Of a stretch of 64,000 nucleotides of DNA, positions 1 through 9,948 are shown piece by piece. Numbering within the stretch: position 1 is the first letter of the stretch; the number at the start of each line of letters is the position of its first letter. A program made the position numbers and the translations under genes. The stretch comes from Rhodocyclaceae bacterium (GTDB lineage: Bacteria; Pseudomonadota; Gammaproteobacteria; Burkholderiales; Rhodocyclaceae), in the NCBI GenBank assembly GCA_008080565.1, contig VIKE01000006.1:41447-105446 (forward strand), read 5' to 3'. Below the pieces are notes generated by a model. That model was not told where the DNA came from. It saw only the letters and a list, made by a program, of their open reading frames with translations, and did not search any database.

Positions 1-1272
1 CTGCCCAATGCGCATGCCGTGCTGTTCATTCTGGCGGCCGATACCGGTGTTACGCAATCCGATCTGGCCATCTGGCGCGAGCACATTTGCGGCGGCGGCA
101 TGGCCCAGCGTGGCCGCATGGTCGTCCTCAACAAGATCGACGGCCAGTGGGATGAATTGAAATCGACCGAGGAAATCGACGCCGAAATCCAGCGTCAGGC
201 CGAAAGCAGCGCGGCCATTCTCGACTTGCCGGTCAGCCAGATTTTCCCCGTTTCGGCACAGAAGGGTCTGGTCGCCAAGATCAACGGTGACCAGGCGTTG
301 CTCGAAAAGAGCCGTCTGCCCCTGCTCGAAGCGGCGCTCTCGGAGGAACTGATCCCGGCCAAGCGCGACATCGTCTGCGAGAGTACCGAAAGCGAGTTCG
401 GCGACGTCAGCCAGCGCGTGCGCAGCCTGCTCGACACCCGCCTGCTAGGCCTGCGTGAGCAACTGACCGAACTGACCGAACTGCGCGGCAAGAACAAGGG
501 CGTTGTCGAATATATGATGGGCAAGGTGCGGGCGGAAAAGGACGAATTTGAGTCCGGGCTGCAGCGCTACTATGCCGTGCGCAGCGTTTTTTCAACGCTG
601 ACCAATAACCTGTTCAGCCATCTCGGCCTCGACGTTCTGCGTCAATTGACCCACGAAACGCGCGAAACCATGCTCGATGCGGCTTTTTCCAAGACCTTGT
701 CCGATGCGATGGCCCGTTTCTTTGCCGGGTCGCGCGATGCGCTGGCCAAGTCGAATAGCGAAATCAGCGAAATTCTGGCGATGATGGAGTCGGTGTACAA
801 GAAATTTGCCATTGAGCATGGCCTCAAACTCGGTTCGCCGACGACTTTCTCGCTACTCCGCTACGAGAAGGAACTCGATCGCCTGCAAGCGTGGTGCGAC
901 GACCATCTCAATACGATGGTCAGCCTGCTCACCCACGACAAGAAGAACATTACGCAGAAATTCTTCGAGGAGGTGGCCACCCAGGTGCGCCGCGCCTTTG
1001 AGCACGCCAACCGCGATGCCGAGGTCTGGTTGCGCGCCATCATGGCGCCGATGGAAACGCAGGTTCGCGAGCATCAGATCCAGCTCAAGCGTCGCCTCGA
1101 AAGCATCAAGCGCATTCACCAGGCAACCGATACGCTGGAAGACCGGATCATCGAGCTCGATGGCGTCGAGAGTAACCTGCTGCAACAGATCGAGGCGCTG
1201 GAAGAAATTGTCGGCCGCGTCCAGGACATGCTGGTGCCGCTCGACACATCCCGGCAACTGGAAGCGGCGTAA
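1..1272 (+). CDS. Dynamin-family GTPase, C-terminal part (5' end outside window)
   Basis: The frame is open from base 1, so the start, P-loop and switch motifs lie upstream; 423 residues are visible. The first residues (LFILAADTGVTQSD) fit the strand and helix after the G3 motif, and NKID at about residues 44-47 is a G4 motif. The rest is long charged helical sequence with a coiled-coil-like end, as in bacterial dynamin-like proteins (known to remodel membranes). The stop is followed by a dispersed repeat and a strong terminator, so this ends its transcription unit. The family call rests on the G4 motif and overall architecture; the exact subfamily is not certain. Confidence 0.75.
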   Translation: MPNAHAVLFILAADTGVTQSDLAIWREHICGGGMAQRGRMVVLNKIDGQWDELKSTEEIDAEIQRQAESSAAILDLPVSQIFPVSAQKGLVAKINGDQALLEKSRLPLLEAALSEELIPAKRDIVCESTESEFGDVSQRVRSLLDTRLLGLREQLTELTELRGKNKGVVEYMMGKVRAEKDEFESGLQRYYAVRSVFSTLTNNLFSHLGLDVLRQLTHETRETMLDAAFSKTLSDAMARFFAGSRDALAKSNSEISEILAMMESVYKKFAIEHGLKLGSPTTFSLLRYEKELDRLQAWCDDHLNTMVSLLTHDKKNITQKFFEEVATQVRRAFEHANRDAEVWLRAIMAPMETQVREHQIQLKRRLESIKRIHQATDTLEDRIIELDGVESNLLQQIEALEEIVGRVQDMLVPLDTSRQLEAA

Positions 1273-1301
1273 GCCTCAGCCGGGGTGACGGTTGACGGTG
1301 C

Positions 1302-1340
1302 TTCCCACGGTCAACCGGGAAAAACGACCAAAAATGAAAA
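1302..1340 (+). repeat. Dispersed 38-bp repeat, copy 1 (intergenic)
   Basis: Contains CCACGGTCAACCGG followed by an A-run, GACCAAAAATGAAAAT. It matches the copies at 14926, 18839, 25534 and 32666. It sits directly upstream of the terminator hairpin. Just before it, CGGTTGAC at about 1289-1296 forms an inverted repeat with GTCAACCG of the core. Confidence 0.8.
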
Positions 1341-1341
1341 T

Positions 1342-1370
1342 AAAAAACCCGCGAAATTCGCGGGTTTTTT
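1342..1370. terminator. Bidirectional rho-independent terminator
   Basis: AAAAAACCCGCGAA and TTCGCGGGTTTTTT form a near-perfect stem flanked by A and T runs on both sides. It separates the dynamin-like gene (plus) from the ferredoxin operon (minus) and can serve both. Confidence 0.9.
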
Positions 1371-1394
1371 ATGGGGATGGGGCGCCAAAAAAAC

Positions 1395-2718
<1,324 letters not shown>

Positions 2719-2721
2719 GAT

Positions 2722-4011
2722 TCAGTCAGCCGCCACCGTCACCGTGATCAGGTTATCCGGCCGGACGCGGCGGGCAAAAGCCTGGCGGATGTCGTCGGTC
2801 GTCACCGCCTGCACCTTGGTTTGGTACTGGTCGAGGTAGTCGAGCGGCAAGCCGTAAAAGCCGATGTTGGCGACGTTGTCGAGAATCTTCTTGTTGCTGT
2901 CCAGGCGCAGCGGGAAGCTGCCGGTCAGGTTGGCCTTGGCAGCCGCCAGCTCTTCCTCGGTCGGGCCATCCTTGAGGAAGCCGGTGAGCACTTCACGCGT
3001 CACCTTGAGCGCATCCTTGGCCTGTGAGCGCTTGGTTTGCAGGCCGATCTGGAAAGGGCCGGTCTGCTTGAGCGGGGCGAAATAGCTGTAAACACTGTAG
3101 GCGTAGCCGCGTTTGTCGCGGACTTCCTTCATGAGCCGCGAGACGAAGCCGCCGCCGCCCAGCGTGTAGTTGCCGACGAGCAGCGGAAAGAAATCCGGAT
3201 TGCCGCGTTCGATCGCCGGCAGGCCGATATAGACGTGGGCCTGGCTGGCCGGGTGGGGTAGATTGGTATGGCTCCATTTTGGCAAATCGGGCGCATCCGG
3301 CAGCGTCGCCGCCTTGCCTTTGGGCAGTTCGGCGGCGATGGCTTCGGCGATCTTCTCGGCGTCGGCACGGGAAAGGTCGCCGACCAGCGTGATGCTGGCG
3401 TTGGCGGCGTTGTAGTAGCGGGCATGGAAGGCGGCTAGATCGTCGCGGTTGAGGGCGGCGACGCTTTCCGGCGTGGCCTGGCGGCCGTACGGGTGGTTCG
3501 GGTACATGGTGGCCCAGAAGGCCTTGCCGGCGATGCTGTCGGGACGGGTCATCGCTTCCTTGAGGCCGGCAATGGTGCGCGCCTTTTCACGGTCGAAAAT
3601 GGCGGCATCGAAGCGCGGAGCGTGCAGCACGGCCTTCAAGATGGTCAGCGCCGGCTCCAGCTTGTCCTTGGCCGACAGGGTGCGCAGCGAGACGTTGGCG
3701 CGGTCGGTGTCGGCACCGCCGGCCAGGCTGGCGCCGATGTCGGCCATCTGTTCGGCAATGGCGGTTTCATCGAACTTGCCGGCACCGAGGTCGAGGGCGC
3801 CACGGGTCAGCGCGGCAAGGCCGGATTTTCCTGTCGGGTCGAACATCGAACCGGCGGCGAAATCGACCTGCACGTCGAGCATCGGCAAGACGCGGCTTTC
3901 GACAAAATAGACGCGGGCGCCGGAGGGCGAGACCCAGTGCTCGATCTTGACGCCGGCCAGGGCGACTTGCGAGATGAGCAGGGCGATTGCTGCGGTCAAC
4001 AGTCTTTTCAT
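2722..4011 (-). CDS. M16 family peptidase-like protein, non-catalytic partner
   Basis: A 429-residue protein with a signal peptide (MKRLLTAAIALLISQVALA), so periplasmic. It has the two-lobed M16 fold pattern, but where active members carry HxxEH it has no zinc motif (ALTRGALDLGAG). The second lobe keeps the RGYAYSVYSYFAP segment typical of M16 C-terminal domains. With the zinc-bearing M16 gene at 4426 it likely forms a heterodimer, as M16B pairs do: one subunit holds zinc, the other helps bind substrate. Its start overlaps the stop of the upstream 134-residue gene (ATGA). Confidence 0.88.
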   Translation of the reverse strand: MKRLLTAAIALLISQVALAGVKIEHWVSPSGARVYFVESRVLPMLDVQVDFAAGSMFDPTGKSGLAALTRGALDLGAGKFDETAIAEQMADIGASLAGGADTDRANVSLRTLSAKDKLEPALTILKAVLHAPRFDAAIFDREKARTIAGLKEAMTRPDSIAGKAFWATMYPNHPYGRQATPESVAALNRDDLAAFHARYYNAANASITLVGDLSRADAEKIAEAIAAELPKGKAATLPDAPDLPKWSHTNLPHPASQAHVYIGLPAIERGNPDFFPLLVGNYTLGGGGFVSRLMKEVRDKRGYAYSVYSYFAPLKQTGPFQIGLQTKRSQAKDALKVTREVLTGFLKDGPTEEELAAAKANLTGSFPLRLDSNKKILDNVANIGFYGLPLDYLDQYQTKVQAVTTDDIRQAFARRVRPDNLITVTVAAD

Positions 4012-4412
4012 GCCAAAAACTCCAATAGTTTCGGTTGCCAGGCGAGCAGCAGGGCGAGGCCGGCGACCAGCGCTGTCGCGCCAAGGCCCCAGGCAAGGAA
4101 GCGAACGAGGCGGCGGTTGGCGTCAATCTGGGCGACCAACAGGGTGTTCTGCTCGCTCAGTGCCTGAATCAATTCGCCGGAGGCCAGTATCTGGGTGCGC
4201 AATTTACGCTGAACGGTTTCCAGGGAGGTCAGTCGCGTCGCGACATCAGCATCGGGGGGCACGACCGGGTCAGCGTCGACGACGGACCCGTCGCCATTCT
4301 TGCGGCCCATGCCTTTCCACAGTTTTTTCGCCCCATCGGCGATGATCGGCGCTTTGCCGAGCACGTCGCTCCACGGCACATTGCTCAGGATGGTCATCCA
4401 CGGTAAAGCCAT
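4008..4412 (-). CDS. Small protein with coiled coil and C-terminal membrane segment, function unknown
   Basis: A 134-residue protein with no recognised family. The N-terminal half is polar. About residues 60-105 look coiled-coil-like (VATRLTSLETVQRKL, then SGELIQALSEQNTLL). One hydrophobic segment near the C terminus (FLAWGLGATALVAGLALLLAW) predicts a tail-anchored membrane protein. Start chosen at 4412 because it follows GGGAAG and clears the upstream M16 gene; a start at 4442 would overlap that gene. It lies between two M16 genes with an ATGA overlap downstream, so it is probably co-expressed with them. A role as membrane anchor for the peptidase pair is only a guess. Confidence 0.75.
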   Translation of the reverse strand: MALPWMTILSNVPWSDVLGKAPIIADGAKKLWKGMGRKNGDGSVVDADPVVPPDADVATRLTSLETVQRKLRTQILASGELIQALSEQNTLLVAQIDANRRLVRFLAWGLGATALVAGLALLLAWQPKLLEFLA

Positions 4413-4425
4413 GATCTTCCCGGGT

Positions 4426-5709
4426 TCAGTGGCGAGTGGCAACGGCCGGACGGCGCGGCTTGCCGTCGAGCGGTTGCGGGTCGAGCAGGCCGATGGTCAG
4501 CGCGTCGTCGTTGAAATACTTTTTGGCGACGGCCTGAATGTCGGCAGCCGTCACCTTCTGCAGCTTGTCGAGCATGCGGTCGAGCTTCTGGTAGGGCAGG
4601 CCGACCGCTTCGATCTGGCCGATTTCCATGGCCTGGCCGAACATCGAATCGAGCTTGTAGACCTGGCCGGCGATCAACTGCGCCTTGGCCCGCTTGAGTT
4701 CCTGTTCGCTGACGCCATCTTTCTGGACGCGGGCGATTTCGGCGCGCAGGGCGGCTTCGAGATCGCTGACCGTCTTGCCTTCCGACGGCGTGCCGTGCAG
4801 GTAGAGCATTCCGGGGCCGCGTGCCGTGGCGTCGTAATCGATGCCGGCCGACAACGCAACCTTGTCCTCGCGGACCAGTTTCTTGTTGAAACGGGCGGCG
4901 TCGTGGCCGTCGAGGATGGAAGCGAGCATTTCCAGCGCGTAAGGATCGCTGTCTTTGTCGATGTCGCGCAGGATCGGCGCCTTGTAGCCCATGATCAGCA
5001 CCGGCAGTTCGGCCGGCGCCTTGACGGTAACCTTGCGTGTGCCTTCCTGGGCCGGCTCGACCTGTTGCCGGCGAACCGGCAGGGGGCGACCTTCGAGCGG
5101 GGCGTAGTATTTCTCGGCCAGGGCGAAGACTTCCTTGTGATCGACGTCGCCGGTGATGATGACGTAGGCGTTGTTCGGCACGTACCAGGTGTCGTACCAG
5201 GCCTTGGCGTCGGCCGCCGTCATCGTTTCAAGATCGTTCATCCAGCCGATAATCGGCCGGCGGTAGGGATGAGCCTGGAAGGCGACGGCGTTCATCTGCT
5301 CAAAGAGCTTGGATTGCGGGTTGTCGTCGGTGCGCATGCGGCGCTCCTGCATCATCTCGGGCAGCTTTTCCTTCGGCACCTGCTGGAAGTAGGCCGTGTA
5401 ATCGCGACTGGTGAAGGCGTTGTCACGTCCGCCGGCGGCGGCGACGCGCTTGTTGAACTCGCCGGGGCCGACATTCGGCGTGCCCTTGAACATCATATGT
5501 TCGAGGACGTGGGCGACGCCCGAGGCGCCGTCGACCTCGTCGGTGCTGCCGATGCGGTACCAGACCATTTGCACGGCGGTTGGCGCCCGGTGGTCTTCCT
5601 TGACGATGACGCGCAGGCCGTTCTTGAGCGTGGTTTCGTAGGGGTTGGCGAAAGCTGCGGTGGATAACCCGGCAGCAAGCAAAACGGAGAGCAGGTATTT
5701 GAGGCGCAT
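4426..5709 (-). CDS. M16 family zinc metallopeptidase (catalytic)
   Basis: A 427-residue periplasmic peptidase with signal peptide MRLKYLLSVLLAAGLSTAAFA. The inverted zinc motif HVLEHMMFKGT (HxxEH) lies at about residues 66-76, and a conserved downstream glutamate region follows. This is the full M16B architecture with an N-terminal catalytic and a C-terminal inactive domain. It is the first gene of a minus-strand unit that runs through the non-catalytic partner, rsmD, coaD and ferredoxin. It is divergent from ftsY with about 110 bp between them. Confidence 0.92.
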   Translation of the reverse strand: MRLKYLLSVLLAAGLSTAAFANPYETTLKNGLRVIVKEDHRAPTAVQMVWYRIGSTDEVDGASGVAHVLEHMMFKGTPNVGPGEFNKRVAAAGGRDNAFTSRDYTAYFQQVPKEKLPEMMQERRMRTDDNPQSKLFEQMNAVAFQAHPYRRPIIGWMNDLETMTAADAKAWYDTWYVPNNAYVIITGDVDHKEVFALAEKYYAPLEGRPLPVRRQQVEPAQEGTRKVTVKAPAELPVLIMGYKAPILRDIDKDSDPYALEMLASILDGHDAARFNKKLVREDKVALSAGIDYDATARGPGMLYLHGTPSEGKTVSDLEAALRAEIARVQKDGVSEQELKRAKAQLIAGQVYKLDSMFGQAMEIGQIEAVGLPYQKLDRMLDKLQKVTAADIQAVAKKYFNDDALTIGLLDPQPLDGKPRRPAVATRH

Positions 5710-5729
5710 GGGGGGGCTGGGCTTTCTGC

Positions 5730-5735
5730 TAGAAT
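5730..5735 (+). promoter_or_regulatory. Candidate -10 element for ftsY
   Basis: TAGAAT in the divergent region between the M16 gene and ftsY, inside TTCTGCTAGAATTCGCGG. No convincing -35 box is visible. The assignment rests on position only. Confidence 0.35.
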
Positions 5736-5818
5736 TCGCGGCTGATTTTGCATCGAATCGGACGGCATCTTAACGGCTTGCCGCCCGCCTGTCAGCAAGG
5801 CTTGAGACCACCAACCCC

Positions 5819-6805
5819 ATGTTCAGTTTCCTGAAAAAATCCGGCAGCGACAGTAAAGCCGAAGCCAAGGCCGACGTCCCGGCCGAAGCCGCCGCCCCTT
5901 CGTGGCGCGAGCGCCTGTTCAAGGGTCTGGCCAAGACCCGCGCCCAGTGGGGCGGCAAACTCAAAACCATTTTTTCGCGCGGCAAGGTCGACGACGAACT
6001 GCTCGAAGAACTCGAAACCCTGTTGCTGACCAGCGATTGCGGTGTCGAGGCAACGACCCACTTGCTCGACGAGCTTAAAAAGGCCGCCAAGCGCGACAAG
6101 CTCGATACGCCGGACGCCATCCAGAAGGCGCTGCACGACGCCCTGCTCGAAACCTTGCAGCCGCTCGAAAAGCCGCTCGACATCTCGACGCATAAGCCCT
6201 TCGTGATCATGATTGCCGGCGTCAACGGGGCCGGCAAGACGACCTCGATCGGCAAGCTGGCCAAGTATTTCCAGATGCAGGGCAAGAGTGTGCTGCTGGC
6301 TGCCGGCGACACTTTCCGCGCTGCGGCCCGCGAACAGCTCGAAACCTGGGGCGAGCGTAACAACGTGACGGTCATCGCGCAGGACAAGGGCGATCCGGCT
6401 GCTGTCGTCTTCGATGCCATTTCGGCCGCCAAGGCGCGCGGCATCGACGTCGTGCTGGCCGATACCGCCGGCCGCCTGCCGACTCAGTTGCACCTCATGG
6501 AAGAAATCGCCAAGGTCCGCCGCGTCATCCAGAAGATCGACCCGGAAGGCCCGCACGAAACCCTGCTCGTACTTGATGCCAACATCGGTCAGAACGCGCT
6601 GCAGCAGGTCAAGGCCTTCGACAAGGCGATCAATGTCACCGGACTGGTCCTGACCAAGCTCGACGGTACGGCCAAGGGCGGCGTCGTTACGGCCATCGCC
6701 CGGCAATGTCCGAAGCCGATCCGCTTCATCGGTGTCGGCGAACAGATCGACGACCTGCGTCCCTTCCTGGCCCGTGATTTTGTGGATGCCATGTTCGAGC
6801 AATGA
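5819..6805 (+). CDS. ftsY: Signal recognition particle receptor FtsY
   Basis: SRP receptor GTPase that docks ribosome-SRP complexes at the membrane. At 328 residues it has a short acidic/basic N-terminal A region (about 1-50) instead of the long acidic domain of E. coli, then the NG domain. Motifs seen: P-loop GVNGAGKTT (134-142), DTAGRLPTQ (G3, about 217), TKLDGTAKGG (G4 region, about 279). The stop overlaps the ftsE start (ATGA), giving the classical ftsY-ftsE-ftsX operon. Confidence 0.97.
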   Translation: MFSFLKKSGSDSKAEAKADVPAEAAAPSWRERLFKGLAKTRAQWGGKLKTIFSRGKVDDELLEELETLLLTSDCGVEATTHLLDELKKAAKRDKLDTPDAIQKALHDALLETLQPLEKPLDISTHKPFVIMIAGVNGAGKTTSIGKLAKYFQMQGKSVLLAAGDTFRAAAREQLETWGERNNVTVIAQDKGDPAAVVFDAISAAKARGIDVVLADTAGRLPTQLHLMEEIAKVRRVIQKIDPEGPHETLLVLDANIGQNALQQVKAFDKAINVTGLVLTKLDGTAKGGVVTAIARQCPKPIRFIGVGEQIDDLRPFLARDFVDAMFEQ

Positions 6806-7455
6806 TCGAAGCGAGCAATTTGACCAAACGCTATCCGGGCGGCTTCGAGGCCGTCAAGGATGCGAGTTTTTCGATTGAGGCCGGGCAGATGGTGCTCATT
6901 ACCGGCCATTCCGGCGCCGGCAAGACGACGCTGGTCAAGCTGATCTCGACCATCGAGCGGCCGACTTCCGGCAGCCTCGTGGTCAACGGCCAGAACCTGT
7001 CGGCCCTCGGGCGCAGCGTCATTCCGCATGTGCGCCGGCATTTCGGTCTGGTTTTCCAGGATCAGAAGCTGCTGTTTGACCGCAATGCCCTCAGCAACGT
7101 GCTGCTGCCGCTGGAAATCGCTGGCCTGCCGCGCCGCGAGGCGATTCGCCGGGCTCAGGCGGCGCTCGACAAGGTCGGCCTGCTGGCGCGCGAAAAGGCC
7201 AATCCCATCGCGCTTTCGGGTGGCGAACAGCAACGGCTGGCCATCGCCCGCGCCGTGGTCAACCGGCCAACCATCCTGATTGCCGACGAGCCGACCGGCA
7301 ACCTTGATAGCGAATCGGGCATGGCCATCCTCGACATTTTTGCCGACTTCCACCGCGTCGGCGTCACGGTTGTCGTCGCCACCCACGACCAGAGCTGGAT
7401 TGAGCGTTACCACCCGAATGTCCTGCGCCTGGCGCACGGGAGGGTGGTCGAATGA
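6802..7455 (+). CDS. ftsE: Cell division ATP-binding protein FtsE
   Basis: ATPase of the FtsEX complex, which couples the divisome to peptidoglycan hydrolase activation. 217 residues, the usual length. Walker A GHSGAGKTT (35-43), Q-loop FQDQKLL (about 85-91), signature LSGGEQQ (138-144) and Walker B ILIADEP (158-164) are all intact. ATGA overlaps at both ends join it to ftsY and ftsX. Confidence 0.97.
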   Translation: MIEASNLTKRYPGGFEAVKDASFSIEAGQMVLITGHSGAGKTTLVKLISTIERPTSGSLVVNGQNLSALGRSVIPHVRRHFGLVFQDQKLLFDRNALSNVLLPLEIAGLPRREAIRRAQAALDKVGLLAREKANPIALSGGEQQRLAIARAVVNRPTILIADEPTGNLDSESGMAILDIFADFHRVGVTVVVATHDQSWIERYHPNVLRLAHGRVVE

Positions 7456-8351
7456 AGTCCTGGCTCATCCACCACCGCGCCGCCCTGGCCGCGGCCTTCC
7501 GCCGCTTGTGGGCGGCACCGCTCAACACGCTGCTGTCGCTGATCGTCATTGGCATTGCGTTGACCTTGCCGGCCTTCGGCTACGTCGCCCTCGACAACCT
7601 GCGCGACCTCGGGCGCAATGCCTCCGGCGTCCAGCAGATCAGCCTGTTCATGAGCCTTGAGGCGAGCAAGAAGGACGTCGGCGAGATCGAAAGTCGCTTG
7701 CGTCAGGCGCCCAACGGCAAGTGGAAATTCGTGCCGAAGGAGGACGCGCTGAAGCGTATGCAGAGCAGCGAAGGCATGGCGGAGATCGTCGCCAGCCTGC
7801 CGCGCAATCCGCTGCCCGACGCCTTCATCATCGAACCGGCCAACACCGAGCCGGAGGCGCTGGAAATCCTGCGCAGGGAAATTGCCGGCTGGCCCAAGGT
7901 TGCCCACGTTCAGCTCGATTCGGCCTGGATCAAGCGTTTTGACGCCTTCCTGCGCCTCGGCAAGCTGGCTTTGTGGATGCTGGCCGGGTTGTTTGGTGCC
8001 GGGCTGGTGGCAGTGACTTTCAACACCATCCGCCTGCAGGTCATGGCGCAGTCGGCCGAGATTGAGGTGGCGCGCATGATCGGTGCGACGGACGGCTTCA
8101 TCCGCCGGCCTTTCTACTATTTTGGTGCCTTGCAGGGGGCGCTCGGCGGCTTGCTCGCTGCCGTGCTGGTGCTCGCTGCGCTGCGCCTGCTGGGTGGGCC
8201 GGTTGGCGAACTGGCAGCGCTTTACGGTGGCAACTTCAGCCTGCGTCCGCCGGGCGTTGGTGAAACGCTGGGACTGGCGACGCTCGGCGCTTTCCTCGGC
8301 TGGCTTGGCGCCCAGTTGTCGGTCAGCCTGTCGCTGCGGAAGCTTGACTAG
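7452..8351 (+). CDS. ftsX: Cell division membrane protein FtsX
   Basis: Membrane subunit of FtsEX. The 299-residue protein has an N-terminal TM segment (about 23-45), a periplasmic domain (about 50-170) and three C-terminal TM segments. Between the latter lies the FtsX cytoplasmic motif EIEVARMIGATDGFIRRPF. The stop overlaps the start of the next gene by 8 bp, so translation of the oxidoreductase is probably coupled. Confidence 0.95.
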   Translation: MKSWLIHHRAALAAAFRRLWAAPLNTLLSLIVIGIALTLPAFGYVALDNLRDLGRNASGVQQISLFMSLEASKKDVGEIESRLRQAPNGKWKFVPKEDALKRMQSSEGMAEIVASLPRNPLPDAFIIEPANTEPEALEILRREIAGWPKVAHVQLDSAWIKRFDAFLRLGKLALWMLAGLFGAGLVAVTFNTIRLQVMAQSAEIEVARMIGATDGFIRRPFYYFGALQGALGGLLAAVLVLAALRLLGGPVGELAALYGGNFSLRPPGVGETLGLATLGAFLGWLGAQLSVSLSLRKLD

Positions 8352-9948
8352 CCGGCGGGAATTCCTTTGTACGGTGGGGGCAGCCGCCCTTGCCGGTTGC
8401 GCCCCATCCGGAAAACCGCCCTTGCCGCCCGGCGAATTGCTTGGCATGAATCAGGCGCTTGGCCACCGTTTGCGCGACGGTGGTTTTCCCGAACCTTCCG
8501 AAACACGAAAAACCGGTGTGCTGATCGTCGGAGGCGGCATCTCCGGGCTTTCGGCGGCGTGGAAACTGGCGAATGCTGCGGTCGACGACTTTCTCGTGCT
8601 GGAAATGGAAAGCGAAGCCGGCGGCAATTCGCGGGCGGGTCAGTCGCCGCTCGTCGCCTATCCGTGGGGCGCTCATTATTTGCCATTGCCGGGCCAGGAA
8701 GCTGTGCATGTGCGCGAATTGCTGGCCGAACTCGGTGTATTGCAGGGCGATCCGACGGCGCTCAAACCGACCTATGACGAGCGTTATTTGTGTGCGACGC
8801 CGCAGGAGCGGGTCTATCGGAATGGCTTGTGGGACGAGGGGTTGCTGCCGCAACGTGGCATCGATGCGGCTGAGCTGGCCGAGCAAAAGCGCTTTCATGA
8901 ACGGATGGATGAGCTTAAGCGGGCCAAGGGGCGCGACGGAAGCCGGCTGTTTGCCATCCCGATGGCGCAGGCTAGCCGTGATCCCGAATGGCTGGCGCTC
9001 GACCGGATTTCCTTCGCCCAGTGGTTGAGCGACAACGGCTTCACGGCGCCGACCGTACTGTGGCTGGCCAACTACGCTTGCCGCGACGATTACGGAACAG
9101 CCTTCGATCAGGTCTCGGCCTGGGCCGGGCTGCATTATTTCGCCTGCCGTAACGGCGAGGCGGCCAATGCCTCGGGCGATACGGTGCTGACGGCGCCCGA
9201 AGGCAACGCCTGGCTGGCGCGTGGTTTGGCCAAAAAAGCCGGTGATCGGGTGGTGACCGGAGCGCTGGTCTGGCGCATCGAGGAAGGAAAATCGAGTGTT
9301 GCGGTCGACGTGCTTTTTGGGTCAAAAACCGTGCGCTTCGAAGCCCGGCAACTGATCTGGGCGGCGCCGGCCTTCGTTCTGCCGCGCGTCTGGCCGGCGA
9401 TGCCCGGAGAACTCAAAGCGGCGGCGCTGGCCGGCGATTACGCTCCGTGGCTGACCGCCAACCTCCATCTGGGCGATTTGCCGGAAGAGCGGCACGGCGC
9501 GCCGGCGGCATGGGACAACGTGTTTTACGACAGCCCTGGCCTCGGTTACGTCAGCGCGACGCATCAACTGATCCGCCGTCGCCTGAACGGCACGGTGTTC
9601 ACCTATTACCGCGCGCTGCACGACGTGACGCCGGCCGAGGGGCGCCGATTGCTCATGGAAACGCCGCGCGAGGCGTGGGCGGAGGGCATCCTGGCCGAAC
9701 TCGAACGCGTGCATCCCGACATCCGCAAGCTGACGACGCGTCTCGACGTCTTTCGCAATGGTCACGCCATGCGCCGCCCGGTGCCGGGCAGTCTCTTCCA
9801 CGGTCAACGGGAAAAAATGGCCAATTTTGAAAGCCCGCGCGTCACGCTGGCGCACGCCGACCTGTCCGGATTTTCCTTGTTCGAGGAAGCGCAGTATCGG
9901 GGCGTGCTGGCGGCCGAACGCGTGCTCGGACGTCAGGTTGCCAGGTAG
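8344..9948 (+). CDS. Tat-exported FAD/NAD(P)-binding oxidoreductase (amine-oxidase-like), likely lipoprotein
   Basis: Read from TTG at 8344 the 534-residue protein begins MTSRREFLCTVGAAALAGCA: a twin-arginine signal (SRREFL) ending in a lipobox (LAGC). A folded flavoprotein would therefore be exported and lipid-anchored. Residues about 60-95 hold the dinucleotide fold VLIVGGGISGLSAAW with a following ExEAGGNSR segment, typical of amine oxidase/protoporphyrinogen oxidase-type flavoproteins. The substrate is unknown. The frame is open upstream to 8083, but that part overlaps ftsX and is not credible. Residues near 485-496 (FHGQREKMANFE) are encoded by a copy of the dispersed repeat. The 3' end overlaps the convergent kinase gene by 16 bp. 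Confidence 0.85.
   Translation: MTSRREFLCTVGAAALAGCAPSGKPPLPPGELLGMNQALGHRLRDGGFPEPSETRKTGVLIVGGGISGLSAAWKLANAAVDDFLVLEMESEAGGNSRAGQSPLVAYPWGAHYLPLPGQEAVHVRELLAELGVLQGDPTALKPTYDERYLCATPQERVYRNGLWDEGLLPQRGIDAAELAEQKRFHERMDELKRAKGRDGSRLFAIPMAQASRDPEWLALDRISFAQWLSDNGFTAPTVLWLANYACRDDYGTAFDQVSAWAGLHYFACRNGEAANASGDTVLTAPEGNAWLARGLAKKAGDRVVTGALVWRIEEGKSSVAVDVLFGSKTVRFEARQLIWAAPAFVLPRVWPAMPGELKAAALAGDYAPWLTANLHLGDLPEERHGAPAAWDNVFYDSPGLGYVSATHQLIRRRLNGTVFTYYRALHDVTPAEGRRLLMETPREAWAEGILAELERVHPDIRKLTTRLDVFRNGHAMRRPVPGSLFHGQREKMANFESPRVTLAHADLSGFSLFEEAQYRGVLAAERVLGRQVAR
9796..9832 (+). repeat. Dispersed repeat, copy inside the oxidoreductase gene
   Basis: CCACGGTCAACGGG, an A-run, then TGGCCAATTTTGAAA: close to the consensus along its whole length. 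It is in frame and contributes about 12 residues near the C terminus without breaking the gene. Confidence 0.75.

Noticed and set aside
4300..5667. 455-codon plus-strand frame opposite the M16 peptidase
   Set aside because: The opposite strand encodes a protein with signal peptide and HxxEH; the plus frame has no motifs.
5792..6802. 336-codon minus-strand frame opposite ftsY
   Set aside because: ftsY motifs on the plus strand are complete; this is a shadow.
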